A stretch of 64,000 nt of DNA from positions 1 through 64,000 of the forward strand of contig JAFEBB010000031.1 of the NCBI GenBank assembly GCA_018266075.1, read 5' to 3'. The stretch is from Deltaproteobacteria bacterium. GTDB lineage: Bacteria > Myxococcota > Myxococcia > Myxococcales > SZAS-1. Shown in pieces: positions 51,388 to 62,081 of this stretch (position 1 is its first letter; every line of letters begins with the position of its first letter). The notes under the pieces are model-generated. The model had not been told where the DNA came from. It did not search any database and was given only the letters and a program-made list of their open reading frames with translations. A program made the position numbers and the translations under genes.

Positions 51388-53241
51388 ATGGCCGGCCTCC
51401 TTCAGATCCGAGATCCGTTGAAGACCGAGGGCCGCGCCGTGGGCATCGACCTCGGCACGACCAACTCGCTGGTGGCCTACGTGGCGAACGGCAAGCCCGC
51501 GTGCCTGCCCGTCGACGAGGGCGGCAGCCCCTTGCTCCCGAGCGTGGTGCACTTCTCGGACGATCCGAGCTGCGCCGGTGTCGTGGTCGGTCACGCCGCG
51601 CGCCGCGCTGCCGCCCAGAGCCCGCAGGACGTGCTCGCCAGCGTGAAGCGCTTCATGGGCAAGGGCGCGAAGGACGTCGAGACGAAGAAGCTGGGCACCT
51701 ATCGCTTCGCGGATCGCAGCGACGGCCCGGTGCGCTTCATCGCCGGCGGCCGCGAGGTGACGCCCGTCGAGGTGAGCGCGGAGATCTTGAAGAAGCTCAA
51801 GCTGCGCGCCGAGATGCACTTCGGCGAAGCGGTGGATCGCGCGGTGGTGACGGTTCCTGCGTACTTCGACGACGCCCAGCGGCAAGCGACGAAGGACGCC
51901 GCGCGCCTGGCCGGACTCGAAGTGCTGCGCTTGCTCAACGAGCCGACCGCGGCCGCACTGGCCTACGGCCTCGACAAGGGCAGCCAGGGCACCTTCGCGG
52001 TGTACGACCTGGGCGGCGGCACTTTCGATATATCTATTTTGCAGCTCGTGGACGGCGTGTTCCAGGTGAAGAGCACCGGCGGCGACTCGGCGCTCGGCGG
52101 CGACGACTTCGATCGCGCGATCGCGACGGCGATGCTGGCGGAGGCGAAGATCGAGAAGCCGGATCCGGCGATGATCCACGCGGCGCTGGTGGAGGCGCGG
52201 CGCGCGAAGGAAGCGCTGACCACCGTCGACACCGTGACCTACGAGCTGGGCGGCTTCCGGCGCGAGCTCACCCGCGCGCAGATGAACGAGCTCATCAAGC
52301 CCTGGGTGCAGAAGACCGGCGCGGCCGTTCGCCGCGCGCTCAAGGACGCCAACCACACGGCTGCCGACATCGACGGTGTGATCCTCGTGGGCGGCTCCAC
52401 GCGCGTGCTCGCGGTGCGCGACTTCGTGGGCGAGCTCTTCGGCAAGGCGCCGCTCGGCGACATCGATCCGGATCAGGTCGTGGCGCTCGGCGCCGCGATC
52501 CAGGCGGATCTGCTCGCGGGCAACGCGCGCGACGACGTGCTCCTGCTCGACGTCATTCCGCTCTCGCTCGGCATCGAGACCATGGGCGGCGTGGTGTCCA
52601 AGCTCATCCCGCGCAACTCGAGCATCCCCGCGACCGCGAAGATGCAGGTGACGACTTTTCAGGACGGCCAGACGGCCATGGACATCCACGTGCTCCAGGG
52701 CGAGCGCGAGCTGGTGTCCGACTGCCGCAGCCTGGCGCGCTTCAAGCTCTCCGGCATTCCCGCGCTCGCTTCGGGAATGGCCAAGGTGGAAATCACCTTT
52801 GCCATCGACGCCGACGGCATCCTCTCCGTGAGCGCACGCGAGCTCTCGACGGGCGTGGAGCAGAGCATCACCGTGAAGCCCAGCCACGGCCTCAGCGACG
52901 AGGAAGTGGAGAAGATGCTCCTCGACTCGCTCGAGCACGCCGAAGAGGACGTCGCCGCGCGCCTGCTCCGCGAGGAGCGCGTGGAGGTGCAGCGCATCGG
53001 CCACGACGCGCGCAAGCAGCTCGCGGCCAACGGCAAGCTCTTGAGCGACGACGAGCGCGCGCAGGTGGAAGCCAAGCTGCTCGCGCTGGAGAAGGCCGCG
53101 CAAGGCCAGGATCACGGCGCGATCGCGGCCGAGCGCGCCAACTTCGAGGTCGCGGTGAAGCCGTTCGCGGAGCGCATCATGAACGCCGCGATCGCCAAGG
53201 TCGTCGCGGGCCACACCATGACCGAGTTCGAGCAGACGTGA
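51388..53241 (+). CDS. hscA: Hsp70-family chaperone HscA
   Basis: HscA drives cluster transfer from IscU. The 617-residue protein shows the Hsp70 signatures [27 protein letters not shown] and [14 protein letters not shown], and a substrate-binding domain from about residue 385 ([13 protein letters not shown]). The length fits HscA (616 in E. coli) rather than DnaK. It is coupled to fdx by a one-base overlap (TGATG). A GATATATC palindrome lies in the GGGTFDISI motif. Confidence 0.95.
   Translation: MAGLLQIRDPLKTEGRAVGIDLGTTNSLVAYVANGKPACLPVDEGGSPLLPSVVHFSDDPSCAGVVVGHAARRAAAQSPQDVLASVKRFMGKGAKDVETKKLGTYRFADRSDGPVRFIAGGREVTPVEVSAEILKKLKLRAEMHFGEAVDRAVVTVPAYFDDAQRQATKDAARLAGLEVLRLLNEPTAAALAYGLDKGSQGTFAVYDLGGGTFDISILQLVDGVFQVKSTGGDSALGGDDFDRAIATAMLAEAKIEKPDPAMIHAALVEARRAKEALTTVDTVTYELGGFRRELTRAQMNELIKPWVQKTGAAVRRALKDANHTAADIDGVILVGGSTRVLAVRDFVGELFGKAPLGDIDPDQVVALGAAIQADLLAGNARDDVLLLDVIPLSLGIETMGGVVSKLIPRNSSIPATAKMQVTTFQDGQTAMDIHVLQGERELVSDCRSLARFKLSGIPALASGMAKVEITFAIDADGILSVSARELSTGVEQSITVKPSHGLSDEEVEKMLLDSLEHAEEDVAARLLREERVEVQRIGHDARKQLAANGKLLSDDERAQVEAKLLALEKAAQGQDHGAIAAERANFEVAVKPFAERIMNAAIAKVVAGHTMTEFEQT
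52027..52034. other. GATATATC palindrome
   Basis: This exact copy lies in hscA and is read as GAT ATA TCT ATT TTG (residues DISIL), with ATA, ATT and TTG as rare choices within the conserved Hsp70 motif. Confidence 0.7.
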
Positions 53242-53642
53242 TGGCCAAGGTCGTCTTCGACAACAAGCTCGACGGCGAGCACCACGAGCTCGAGGTCCCC
53301 GCGGGCACCACGCTCCTCGAGGCCGCGCAGAAGTGCGGCGCCAAGATGGGCCACTCGTGCGGCGGCGTCTGCGCGTGCTCCACCTGCCACTCCTGGATCC
53401 GCGGCGGCGCCGACGCGCTCAGCGATCAAGAAGACAAGGAGCTCGACCGCCTCGATATGGCCTTCGACGTGAAGCCCATGAGCCGGCTCGGCTGCCAGTG
53501 CATCATCGAGAAGGGCGACGCGACGATCTCCGTGGAGCTCACGCAGGAGAGCGTGAGCGCCTACTACGACGAGCACCCGGACGAGCGCCGCGCGAGAGAG
53601 GCCCGGCTGCGCGAGCAACCGGGCCCGAAGGCGCAACCGTAG
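53241..53642 (+). CDS. fdx: Isc-type [2Fe-2S] ferredoxin
   Basis: The 133-residue ferredoxin supplies electrons for cluster assembly. The Cys ligands are in GHSCGGVCACSTCHSWI (C-x5-C-x2-C) and the later LGCQCII. The family's C-terminal region is extended by a charged tail (about 20 residues). It is the last isc gene and overlaps hscA by one base. Confidence 0.93.
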   Translation: MAKVVFDNKLDGEHHELEVPAGTTLLEAAQKCGAKMGHSCGGVCACSTCHSWIRGGADALSDQEDKELDRLDMAFDVKPMSRLGCQCIIEKGDATISVELTQESVSAYYDEHPDERRAREARLREQPGPKAQP

Positions 53643-53651
53643 CGACGCGCG

Positions 53652-54254
53652 TCAGTAGTGGACGCCGAGCGTGGCCTGCGTGGCCCACTGGTTGCCGTTG
53701 CTGGTGGTTCCGAGGGTGTTGTGCGTATTGGCCAGGTAGTCGGCGCGCGCGCCCACTGTAACCAATTGGTTAAAGAGAACGTTGGCGCCGATGGCCGCGG
53801 GGATCTGGAACGAGCCGCTGGACACGTAGTACGCGTTGTCGCCGCCGTTCACGCTGTAGTGCGCGCCACCCAGGCCGCCCGAGACGAAGGGCTCGAAGAC
53901 GGTGGTGGCCCCCATCGCGAAGGGCGCGGTGAGCTTGATGTCGCCGCTGAACGCCGTGGTGGTCACGTTGTGCGCGGTCGGCAGCCGGACGTCGTCGATC
54001 TGGTTGTTGGCGCCCTGGTACACGCCCTCGATGCCGATGTTGGGCGTGATGTTCACGATGCCGCGCGCGTTCCAGCTCGGGCCCAGGTTGGTGTGATCGC
54101 CCAGGTCGCCGGTGAAGTTCGAGAGGCCGCCGCCCGCTTCTGCGCCCACGCGCGAGGCCGCGTCGCTGCCCGAGCTCGTCACCGCTCGCGCTTGCCCGCA
54201 GACCAGGAGCGCAGCCGCGCCCGCGCCCAAAACGCTCAACCACCGAGCCTTCAT
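53652..54254 (-). CDS. Outer-membrane beta-barrel protein
   Basis: The 200-residue protein has a signal peptide (ending near CGQARA) and alternating beta-strand patterns (GIVNITPNIGIEGVYQG, TTAFSGDIKLTAPFAMG, GGLGGAHYSVNGG). It ends in an aromatic residue (GVHY), as in OmpA-like or OmpW-like eight-stranded barrels. The ATG at 54254 with upstream CAGGAG is used; the longer frame is unlikely. A WAAC-N6-GTTW palindrome (53759) lies in its coding sequence. Function unknown. Confidence 0.8.
   Translation of the reverse strand: MKARWLSVLGAGAAALLVCGQARAVTSSGSDAASRVGAEAGGGLSNFTGDLGDHTNLGPSWNARGIVNITPNIGIEGVYQGANNQIDDVRLPTAHNVTTTAFSGDIKLTAPFAMGATTVFEPFVSGGLGGAHYSVNGGDNAYYVSSGSFQIPAAIGANVLFNQLVTVGARADYLANTHNTLGTTSNGNQWATQATLGVHY
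53759..53772. other. WAAC-N6-GTTW palindrome (TAAC CAATTG GTTA)
   Basis: It is a fully symmetric 14-mer in the beta-barrel gene, read on the minus strand as TTT AAC CAA TTG GTT ACA (residues FNQLVT), all unusual AT-rich codons except AAC. Confidence 0.7.
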
Positions 54255-54422
54255 GATCGTTCTCCTGGGGCTCTTTGCCCCGTTGGTGCATCCCTCGCCG
54301 TACGAGATGGAGCGGCACGTCCGGGGCCACAAGGCTCGGCCAGCCGGCGCGGCGCGCGAGGAGCGAGCGGGCCACCGTGCGGTGCGCGACATTCACGCTA
54401 GAGTGCTCGAGCGGAGGAACGC

Positions 54423-55256
54423 GTGCTGTGCCGGCCGACCATCCTGCTCCTGCTCTGCGGCGCGCTCGCCTGTGCGCCCGAGAGCCCGGACCGCGGCACA
54501 TACCTCGGTGATGGCACCGCGCTGGCCACGTTCGCCGCCCACGGCGACGGCGCCGAGCCCTTCGATGTCGACGTGGTCTTTCCCTCGCAGGCCAATGGCG
54601 CGCCACAGCCTGGGCCCTTTCCAGGCGCGGTGATCCTGCCCGACGACGGCGTGGACCGAACGAGCTACCGCTGGCTCGCCCAGGCGCTCGCGAAGCAGGG
54701 GTTCGTGGTGGCGATGCCGGAGATGTCGCTCGGCAAAGCCAGCGTGGATCCCGACCGTGCGAACGTGAGCCACGATCTCCTGCGCTCGGATCGCGGGCTG
54801 CTGAAGGGGCTGATCACCAACCGCGTGGCGCTGCTCGGCCACGGCGCAGGCGGCGAGACGGCGCTGCACCAGGCGGTGAATGGACCGTTCCAGGCGCTCG
54901 TGCTCCTGGCGAACGCACCAGTGAGCGGTGACGAAGCGGAGAAGGTCGGCGCGGTGTCGCTGGTGGTGGTGGGCACCTCGGACTGCGCGCTGTCTCTCGC
55001 GGATGCGCAGGCGGGTTGGTCGCGGCTGCCCTCGCCGTCGGTGTTCGTGCAGGTGGTGGGCGCCACGCACACGCAGTTCACGGACGACGACTCCGCGGAT
55101 CGCGCGGACTGCGAGCCGGGCACGTCGCTCCAGGCCGCGCACCAGAACATCGCGACAGCAGTGGCCGAGTTCCTGCGCTTCGCGCTCGAGAGCGATCAGG
55201 CTGCGCTGGGCGCGCTCGAAGAGGGCACGGCGGATCTCTCGGTGGAGACGCGATGA
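54423..55256 (+). CDS. Alpha/beta-hydrolase-like lipoprotein, nucleophile lost
   Basis: The 277-residue lipoprotein starts at a GTG with upstream GGAGG; its lipobox is in LLLLCGALACAPE (LACA-type). The fold is that of a dienelactone/PET-hydrolase-like lipase: AVILPDDGVDRTSYR, LAQALAKQGFVVAMPE and a nucleophile elbow LLGHGAGGETAL. In active members the elbow is G-H-S-x-G; here the Ser is Gly. The His region is GATHTQF. It is probably a non-catalytic binding protein at the envelope. It overlaps the next gene by four bases (ATGA). Confidence 0.75.
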   Translation: MLCRPTILLLLCGALACAPESPDRGTYLGDGTALATFAAHGDGAEPFDVDVVFPSQANGAPQPGPFPGAVILPDDGVDRTSYRWLAQALAKQGFVVAMPEMSLGKASVDPDRANVSHDLLRSDRGLLKGLITNRVALLGHGAGGETALHQAVNGPFQALVLLANAPVSGDEAEKVGAVSLVVVGTSDCALSLADAQAGWSRLPSPSVFVQVVGATHTQFTDDDSADRADCEPGTSLQAAHQNIATAVAEFLRFALESDQAALGALEEGTADLSVETR

Positions 55257-55900
55257 GGCGCCTCGCGGTCGCGCTGATCCTCTTGGGATCCGGCGTCGCC
55301 TGGGCGGATCCGTCGCCGCGGGTGATCGCCGGGCTGGTTCGGCCGGAAGCGGGCGCCGCGGTCGCCGCAGGGACCGATACCGTTTCCATCTCCGCGTGGA
55401 TCGAAAAGCCGGACCTCACGCGCACCGCGAGCGTGAGCTTCGTCTACCGCTGGCTGGGCGTCGTCTCGGGCACCGAGCGCTTCAAGATGGTGATGCAGAA
55501 GCCCAACCTGAGCATCTTCTTCCGCGACTATTCGAGCGCCTCGGTCTACGCGCGCGGCGGCACCACGGTGGGGCTGTCGAAGGGATTCGGGCTCGGCTTT
55601 CGCGCCGGCCCCGAGAGCGGCGTGTTCTCAGCGGTGCTCAGCCCGAGCGCGCAGATCGACGGCTTCTGGGTGATCCGCGAAGGCACCTCGGGAATCAGCG
55701 CGCGCGTGCCGCTCGGGTTGGAGCTGGCCATGACCGGCCGCTACGCCCGCGTGGTGCCGTTTGCGCTCGTGCGCGGCTTCGAGGACGTGTGGCTGCACCG
55801 CAGCCCCGCGTATCGCTACGAGGCGCTCGCGGGCGTGGGCCTGACGTTCGACCTGCCGGGCCCGCGCGAGAAGGGCAAGCCGCTGCCGCCGGGGCCTTAA
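55253..55900 (+). CDS. Secreted protein of unknown function
   Basis: The 215-residue protein has a Sec signal (MRRLAVALILLGSGVAWA). The mature part is beta-rich with no cysteines (SVSFVYRWLGVVSGTERF, LELAMTGRYARVVPFALVRG), perhaps a small barrel. It is coupled to the hydrolase-like lipoprotein by an ATGA overlap. The stop lies on the WAAC-N6-GTTW palindrome shared with the convergent MBL gene. Confidence 0.7.
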   Translation: MRRLAVALILLGSGVAWADPSPRVIAGLVRPEAGAAVAAGTDTVSISAWIEKPDLTRTASVSFVYRWLGVVSGTERFKMVMQKPNLSIFFRDYSSASVYARGGTTVGLSKGFGLGFRAGPESGVFSAVLSPSAQIDGFWVIREGTSGISARVPLGLELAMTGRYARVVPFALVRGFEDVWLHRSPAYRYEALAGVGLTFDLPGPREKGKPLPPGP

Positions 55901-55911
55901 CTAAACGGTTA
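55898..55911. other. WAAC-N6-GTTW palindrome between convergent genes
   Basis: TAAC TAAACG GTTA spans the TAA stop of the secreted-protein gene and the last codons (AAG TTA ACC GTT TAG) of the MBL gene. It is the only copy covering two gene ends. In RNA it could form a weak TTAAC/GTTAA hairpin. Confidence 0.7.
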
Positions 55912-56659
55912 ACTTCATCCCGTCGTCGGCGATCTCGATGCGCGGCGGCTGCCGAACCTCGTGCGCGTGCGCGCGCATCTCGTCGGAGAGGTGCGTGAGC
56001 AAGAAGCGCTTCGCCGAGAGCCGCGACAGCTCGGGCCGCAAGAGCGTCCAGGTGAGGTGCTGCGGGACTTCGACGCTGTAGAAGCTGCACTCGCACACGA
56101 AGAGATCCGCGTTCGCCGATGCGGGGATGAGCTCGTCCGTCCAGCCCGTGTCGCCGCTGAACGTGAGCACTTTCCCTTCCGTGCTCACGCGCAGCAGGCA
56201 CGCGACTTCGCCGGGCGGCGTCTGGTGGTCGGCCTGGAACGGCTCCACCGTCCGGCCCAGGAGCTGCAGCTTCTGCCCGGGCGAATACTCGATCACCACC
56301 AGCGGGAACTCGGGCGGCCGCGCGGCGATGTCCTTGTACGTGAGCTTGAACAGCTCTTCGACGCGCGCCTTGGTGCCCGTGGGCCCGCAGATCGTGAGCG
56401 GGTGCTTGCGAAACCCGCGGTAGTACGCGTCGACCAGCAGCGTGTGCAGCCCGCCGAAGTGATCGCCGTGCAGGTGCGTGAGGTACACGCCCGCGAGGTC
56501 ATTCGGATCGCGTCCGAGCCGCTTGAGCGCCGACATCGCCGTGGGGCCGAAGTCCACGCAGACCGCGCCCGCGCCGTCCTCGAGCAGGTAGCAGCTGTGG
56601 CCCCGACCGCCCGCATTGAAGGCGTCGGCCGAGCCCAGCACGGTCAGGGTCACCGCCAT
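55901..56659 (-). CDS. MBL-fold hydrolase, RNase Z/ElaC-like
   Basis: The 252-residue metallo-beta-lactamase-fold protein has the metal motif THLHGDHFGGLH and later ligands in SGDTGWTD and LTHLS. The N-terminal LTVLGSADAFNAGGRGHS resembles RNase Z-like and arylsulfatase-like branches. It lacks the flexible exosite arm of true RNase Z, so tRNA processing is not assured. The last codons include a TTA and lie on a palindrome. It is divergent from the VWA gene. Confidence 0.82.
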   Translation of the reverse strand: MAVTLTVLGSADAFNAGGRGHSCYLLEDGAGAVCVDFGPTAMSALKRLGRDPNDLAGVYLTHLHGDHFGGLHTLLVDAYYRGFRKHPLTICGPTGTKARVEELFKLTYKDIAARPPEFPLVVIEYSPGQKLQLLGRTVEPFQADHQTPPGEVACLLRVSTEGKVLTFSGDTGWTDELIPASANADLFVCECSFYSVEVPQHLTWTLLRPELSRLSAKRFLLTHLSDEMRAHAHEVRQPPRIEIADDGMKLTV

Positions 56660-56821
56660 CCCCTCACGCTACGCGCGGTTGACCGTCTCCGCCAGATTCC
56701 GGACACCGTGCAAGTGCCCGGATCCGGGGCGCTGCGCCGCTCTGGACGCGCGGCGCAGATCTTTTTTCGAGCTGGTGCGTGCAAGAGCACGCCGGCCTTT
56801 CTGGCCGCGAAAGGATCCCCC

Positions 56822-58162
56822 ATGAAGGCCATCTTCCGACCCCTGCTGGCGCTCATGGCCTGCTTCGCGGCGCCTGCCGCGCAGGCTGCGCCGCTCTCCC
56901 TCGACGCCGCGCTCCGCAACGGCAAGCTCAACGCCACCGAGGGCGAGACGTACCTGCGCGTGACCGTGAAGGCTGCGCCGGTGCACGTCGACACCCGCAT
57001 GCCCATGAACATCGCGGTGGTCATCGACCGCTCGGGCAGCATGAGCGAGAGCGGTCCCGCCGGCAGCCAGAAGATGGCCGACGCCATCGCCAGCGCGCGC
57101 TTCCTGGTGGATCAACTTGACGAGCGCGACACGCTCACCGTGATCAGCTTCGACGACGGCGCGGAGATCCTCGCCCCGGGCACGAAGATGACCGCGGCCG
57201 CGAAGGCCAGCGCCAAGGAGAAGATCGGCACCCTCTACGCGCGCGGCGGTACCGACATGCTCGCCGGCCTCGGCGCGGGCATCCGCGCGGCGCACGAGCA
57301 CCAGAAGGGCGACCAGGTGAACCGCGTGATCCTCATCTCCGACGGCATTCCCAACGTGGCCGAGGGGCTGGTGGAGATGGCCCGCGACGCCCAGGGCAAG
57401 GGCATCACCGTGAGCACCATGGGCGTGGGCACGGACTACAACGAGAACCTCATGACCGCGATGGCCAACGCGGGCAACGGCGGCTACTACTTCGTCGCCG
57501 ACGCGCGGAAGCTCCCGGAGATCTTCTCCAAGGAGCTCCACTCGCTGATGGCGGTGGTGGCGAAGAACGCGGCGCTGAAGATCGAGTTCGGCTCGGGCGT
57601 GAAGCCCACCAAGATCTTCGGCTACGACGCGGAGATCGGCCAGGAGGCCACGCTGGTCCGCCTGGGGGATGTGGTCGGCGGCCAGACGGCCGAGGTGCTC
57701 CTCAAGGTCCACCACCCGGCGCTCTCGGGCTCGCGCCCGGTGGCCCACGTGGAGCTGGTGTACCTCGACGCCCTGAAGAAGAGCTCCGAGCGCGCCGACC
57801 GCGACGTCTCCGCCACCTTCACCGAAGACAAGGCCGCCATCGAGGCCTCGCTCGACGCCCAGACCTTCGCCAAGACCGAGCAGGTGGCCACCGCGGAGGC
57901 CGTGCAGCAGGCAATGGACGCCTACGCGCAGGGCAACAAGGCCCAGGCGCAGAAGGTCATCGCCGATCGCCGCGCCGCCATGCACGCCGCGCCGCCCCCG
58001 CCCGCCGCCGCGCCCGCGATGAAGCAGGCCTACGAGAGCCTCGACTTCGCCGACTCGGCGGTAATGGCCGCCCCGGCCGCCACCCAGGGCTACTCCGGTG
58101 GCGCGGGCGTGAGCGCCGCGGCCAAGACCGCCAAGGAGAAGGTCCGCGAGCTCGAGCGCTAA
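56822..58162 (+). CDS. Secreted VWA-domain protein
   Basis: The 446-residue protein has a signal peptide (LLALMACFAAPAAQA). A VWA domain at about 60-235 carries the MIDAS motif VVIDRSGSMSESG and the Thr in ARGGTDMLAG, with Asp in LISDGIPN. It is followed by a beta domain and an Ala/Pro-rich C-terminus (PPPPAAAPA). It resembles TerY/YfbK-like von Willebrand proteins of the envelope. It is followed by a terminator. A MoxR ATPase lies 10 kb away, but a functional link is unproven. Confidence 0.83.
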   Translation: MKAIFRPLLALMACFAAPAAQAAPLSLDAALRNGKLNATEGETYLRVTVKAAPVHVDTRMPMNIAVVIDRSGSMSESGPAGSQKMADAIASARFLVDQLDERDTLTVISFDDGAEILAPGTKMTAAAKASAKEKIGTLYARGGTDMLAGLGAGIRAAHEHQKGDQVNRVILISDGIPNVAEGLVEMARDAQGKGITVSTMGVGTDYNENLMTAMANAGNGGYYFVADARKLPEIFSKELHSLMAVVAKNAALKIEFGSGVKPTKIFGYDAEIGQEATLVRLGDVVGGQTAEVLLKVHHPALSGSRPVAHVELVYLDALKKSSERADRDVSATFTEDKAAIEASLDAQTFAKTEQVATAEAVQQAMDAYAQGNKAQAQKVIADRRAAMHAAPPPPAAAPAMKQAYESLDFADSAVMAAPAATQGYSGGAGVSAAAKTAKEKVRELER

Positions 58163-58177
58163 CGAGTACAACAAGAC

Positions 58178-58223
58178 AAAACGCGCCGCGGCCGGGTGGA
58201 TCCCGACCGCGGCGTTTCTCTTT
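58178..58223 (+). terminator. Rho-independent terminator after the VWA gene
   Basis: A stem of AAACG, CCGCGG and CGGG pairs with CCCG, CCGCGG and CGTTT, with a 2-nt bulge and a GTGGAT-type loop. A CTCTTT tract follows. It lies 16 nt after the VWA stop. Confidence 0.8.
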
Positions 58224-58267
58224 GGGGCGCTTGGAATCGTAAAGCCCTGGCGTACAATCAGCGCTCC

Positions 58268-58977
58268 ATGGTCCAGCTCAACGCCGCCGCACGAGAGCTC
58301 ACCATCAAGGTCGTCTATTACGGCCCCGGGCTCTCCGGAAAGACCACCAACCTGCAGCAGATCCACGCGCGGCTCGCGCCCGAGATCCGCGGGCGGCTGC
58401 TCTCGGTGGAGACCCACGACGACCGCACGCTCTTCTTCGACCTCTTGCCCGTCTTCTTCGAGAGCCAGCAGGGCCTGAAGGTGAAGGTGAAGCTGTACAC
58501 CGTGCCCGGCCAGGTGATTCACCAGGCCACGCGCAAGCTGGTGCTCCAGAACGCCGACGCGGTGGCCTTCATCGCCAACTCGCAGCGCGACGCCAACCAG
58601 GAGAACAACGAGTACTGGGCCAACCTGCTCGCGAACCTGAAAGACAACGGCCTGGATCCAGAAGAGATCCCGGTGGTGATCCAGTTCAACAAGCTGGATC
58701 TGCCCAACGCCAAGACGCCCGAGGAGCTCGACGAGGTCCGCAAGCGCGGCTCCGAGCCCGTCTTCGGCGCGGTGGCGGTGCGCGGTGAGGGCGTGCTGGA
58801 GACGCTCCACGGCGTGCTCCAGGCGGCCTACCGGCACCTCGACAAGAAGCACGGCCTCTCCTCGCGGCTCAGCCTCACCGAGGAGCAGTTCCTGAGCGGC
58901 GTGTTCCGCAGCCTGGATCTCAAGGGCACCGCACTGGAGTCGCAGTTCGCGCCGCCGGCGGCGCAGGGGGCGAGCTG

Positions 58978-58978
<1 letters not shown>
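58268..58978 (+). CDS. MglA-like small GTPase
   Basis: The 236-residue protein belongs to the MglA family of bacterial Ras-like GTPases that set cell polarity. The P-loop is YYGPGLSGKTTNL, the switch 2 motif is the MglA-type YTVPGQV (Thr rather than Asp) and the base-specificity motif is QFNKLDL. It has an extra C-terminal segment (about 195-236) absent from M. xanthus MglA. No MglB gene is adjacent; instead a histidine kinase follows with a one-base overlap, suggesting that they act together. Confidence 0.9.
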
Positions 58979-60504
<1,526 letters not shown>

Positions 60505-60510
60505 CGACAC

Positions 60511-61461
60511 ATGTCGACCGCATCCGCCGTCGTCCTCGCCCTGGTGCTCGCGGGCTCGCAGGTGAGCAGCAAGGACGTGGACCAGATCATGGGCACCGTC
60601 TCCACGGGCACGCGCCCCGAGGTGGACAGGGCCATCAACCGCATCCAGTACCTGGGTACGCCGCGGCCCATCGTGTCCGCGCTGGTGCGCATGGCCCTCG
60701 GCGACGCGCCCGGAAACCCCGAGAGCGCGCTCTACGTGCTCAGCGTGCTCCACCCGCCCGAGGCCGGACCGGCGTTCCTGCGCCTGCTCGACGACGACTC
60801 CGGCGCGCTGCGGCTCGCGAGCTGCCAGGGGCTGACGCACCTGAAGCCGCCGCGCGGGGCTCCGGAGCTGGTGGCCGCGAAGCTCACCGACAAGGTGCCC
60901 GCGGTTCGTCGCGAGTGCGCGCGGACCTTGACCGCGTGGGACAAGGCGCCGGCGGATCCGCTCGCCCAGGCGCTCACCAAGGAGACGGATCCGGACGCGC
61001 GGCTCGCCGAGCTCGAGGCGCTGGGGCACGCCCAGGGCAAGGCGAGCGTGGCCGCGCTGGAGCCGGTGCTTGCGAGCAAGAGCGAGCAGGAGCGCTACGC
61101 GGCGGCGCGCGCGCTGGCGATGCTGGGCGCGCCGAGCGGACGCAAGGCGCTGGAGGGCTACCTGGCCTCGCTGGATCCGAACGTCCGCGCCGACGCGGTG
61201 GATCTCACGGCGGCGGTGAACGCCAGCTGGGCCACGGAGGATCTGGCCACCCGCCTCGACGATCCGAGCGCGCACGTGTGCATCCGCGCGGGGCGGGCGC
61301 TGGCGGCGCGCAAGGACAAGCGCGGCGTGGAGGCCCTGGTGCTGCGCGCCGAGCGGGCCAGCCCGGACGACAAGTTCGCCTTCGAGACGGCGCTCGCGGA
61401 GCTGAAGATCAACCAGGCCCAGCGACTCGACATCATCCAGAAGGCAGGCCGGGCGAAGTAG
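60511..61461 (+). CDS. HEAT-repeat protein
   Basis: The 316-residue protein starts 6 nt after the kinase. It has a signal-like N-terminus (TASAVVLALVLAGSQ) and then helical HEAT repeats, for example LRLLDDDSGALRLASCQGL, KLTDKVPAVRRECARTL and LEPVLASKSEQERYAAARAL. It is likely a protein-interaction scaffold in the GTPase-kinase operon. Function unknown. Confidence 0.78.
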   Translation: MSTASAVVLALVLAGSQVSSKDVDQIMGTVSTGTRPEVDRAINRIQYLGTPRPIVSALVRMALGDAPGNPESALYVLSVLHPPEAGPAFLRLLDDDSGALRLASCQGLTHLKPPRGAPELVAAKLTDKVPAVRRECARTLTAWDKAPADPLAQALTKETDPDARLAELEALGHAQGKASVAALEPVLASKSEQERYAAARALAMLGAPSGRKALEGYLASLDPNVRADAVDLTAAVNASWATEDLATRLDDPSAHVCIRAGRALAARKDKRGVEALVLRAERASPDDKFAFETALAELKINQAQRLDIIQKAGRAK

Positions 61462-61504
61462 CGTCGGGCCTCTGTCGTGCCTAGCCTGGAGCAGGGAGGC
61501 AGGC

Positions 61505-62047
61505 ATGCGCTGGCTTGGACTCGTCGCATTGGCGCTCGTGGGCTGCGGCTCGACGCCCAAGGGCCTGTTCGACGCAGGCCCAGCCTGCATCGTGGCGGGC
61601 ACCGACTCCTTCTGCAGCGCGACCTTCCTCTGCTGCGGCGACGCCTGGTGCGATTCGGTCACTGGACACTGTCGGGCGTCGAGCGCGTGCGGCCTCGACG
61701 GCCAGGGCTGCGATTCGAACCACGCCTGCTGCGCAGGCCTCTCCTGCGCGCTGGGCAGCTGTGTGGTGAACGGCAACCCGACCACCGGTGGGTCGAGCAC
61801 CAGCGGCATGACCACCGTCAGCTGCCAAGGCCCGGCCCAGGCCTGCAGCGTGAACTCGGACTGCTGCTCGAACGTGTGCGCCTCCGGAAATCACCTCTGC
61901 GCGGCCGCAGGCCAGACGGGCACCGGCACGGGCGGCATCACCAGCACCGGCACGACCACGGGCGGCACCTGCTTCGGCCCCGGAACCGGCTGCGGCGCGT
62001 CGACGGACTGTTGCTCCGGACACTGCAACTCGGGCGTCTGCGGCTGA
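61505..62047 (+). CDS. Small Cys-rich lipoprotein
   Basis: The 180-residue lipoprotein (MRWLGLVALALVGCGST, lipobox LVGC) has knottin-like clusters: FLCCGDAWCDSVTGHC, HACCAGLSCALGSC, SDCCSNVCASGNHLC and TDCCSGHCNSGVC. Low-complexity Thr/Gly/Ser linkers separate them. Similar CCxxxC modules occur in many myxobacterial surface proteins. It is followed by an intergenic GGTGGCT repeat. Confidence 0.75.
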   Translation: MRWLGLVALALVGCGSTPKGLFDAGPACIVAGTDSFCSATFLCCGDAWCDSVTGHCRASSACGLDGQGCDSNHACCAGLSCALGSCVVNGNPTTGGSSTSGMTTVSCQGPAQACSVNSDCCSNVCASGNHLCAAAGQTGTGTGGITSTGTTTGGTCFGPGTGCGASTDCCSGHCNSGVCG

Positions 62048-62052
62048 AAAGA

Positions 62053-62074
62053 GCCGTGGCTGGTGGCTCGTTCG
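62053..62074. repeat. GGTGGCT intergenic repeat, copy 3
   Basis: GCCGTGGCTGGTGGCTCGTTCG lies in the 34-bp gap between two convergent genes. It matches the ends of the copy at 20964-20999, as if the middle were absent. Confidence 0.65.
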
Positions 62075-62081
62075 AAGGCGC

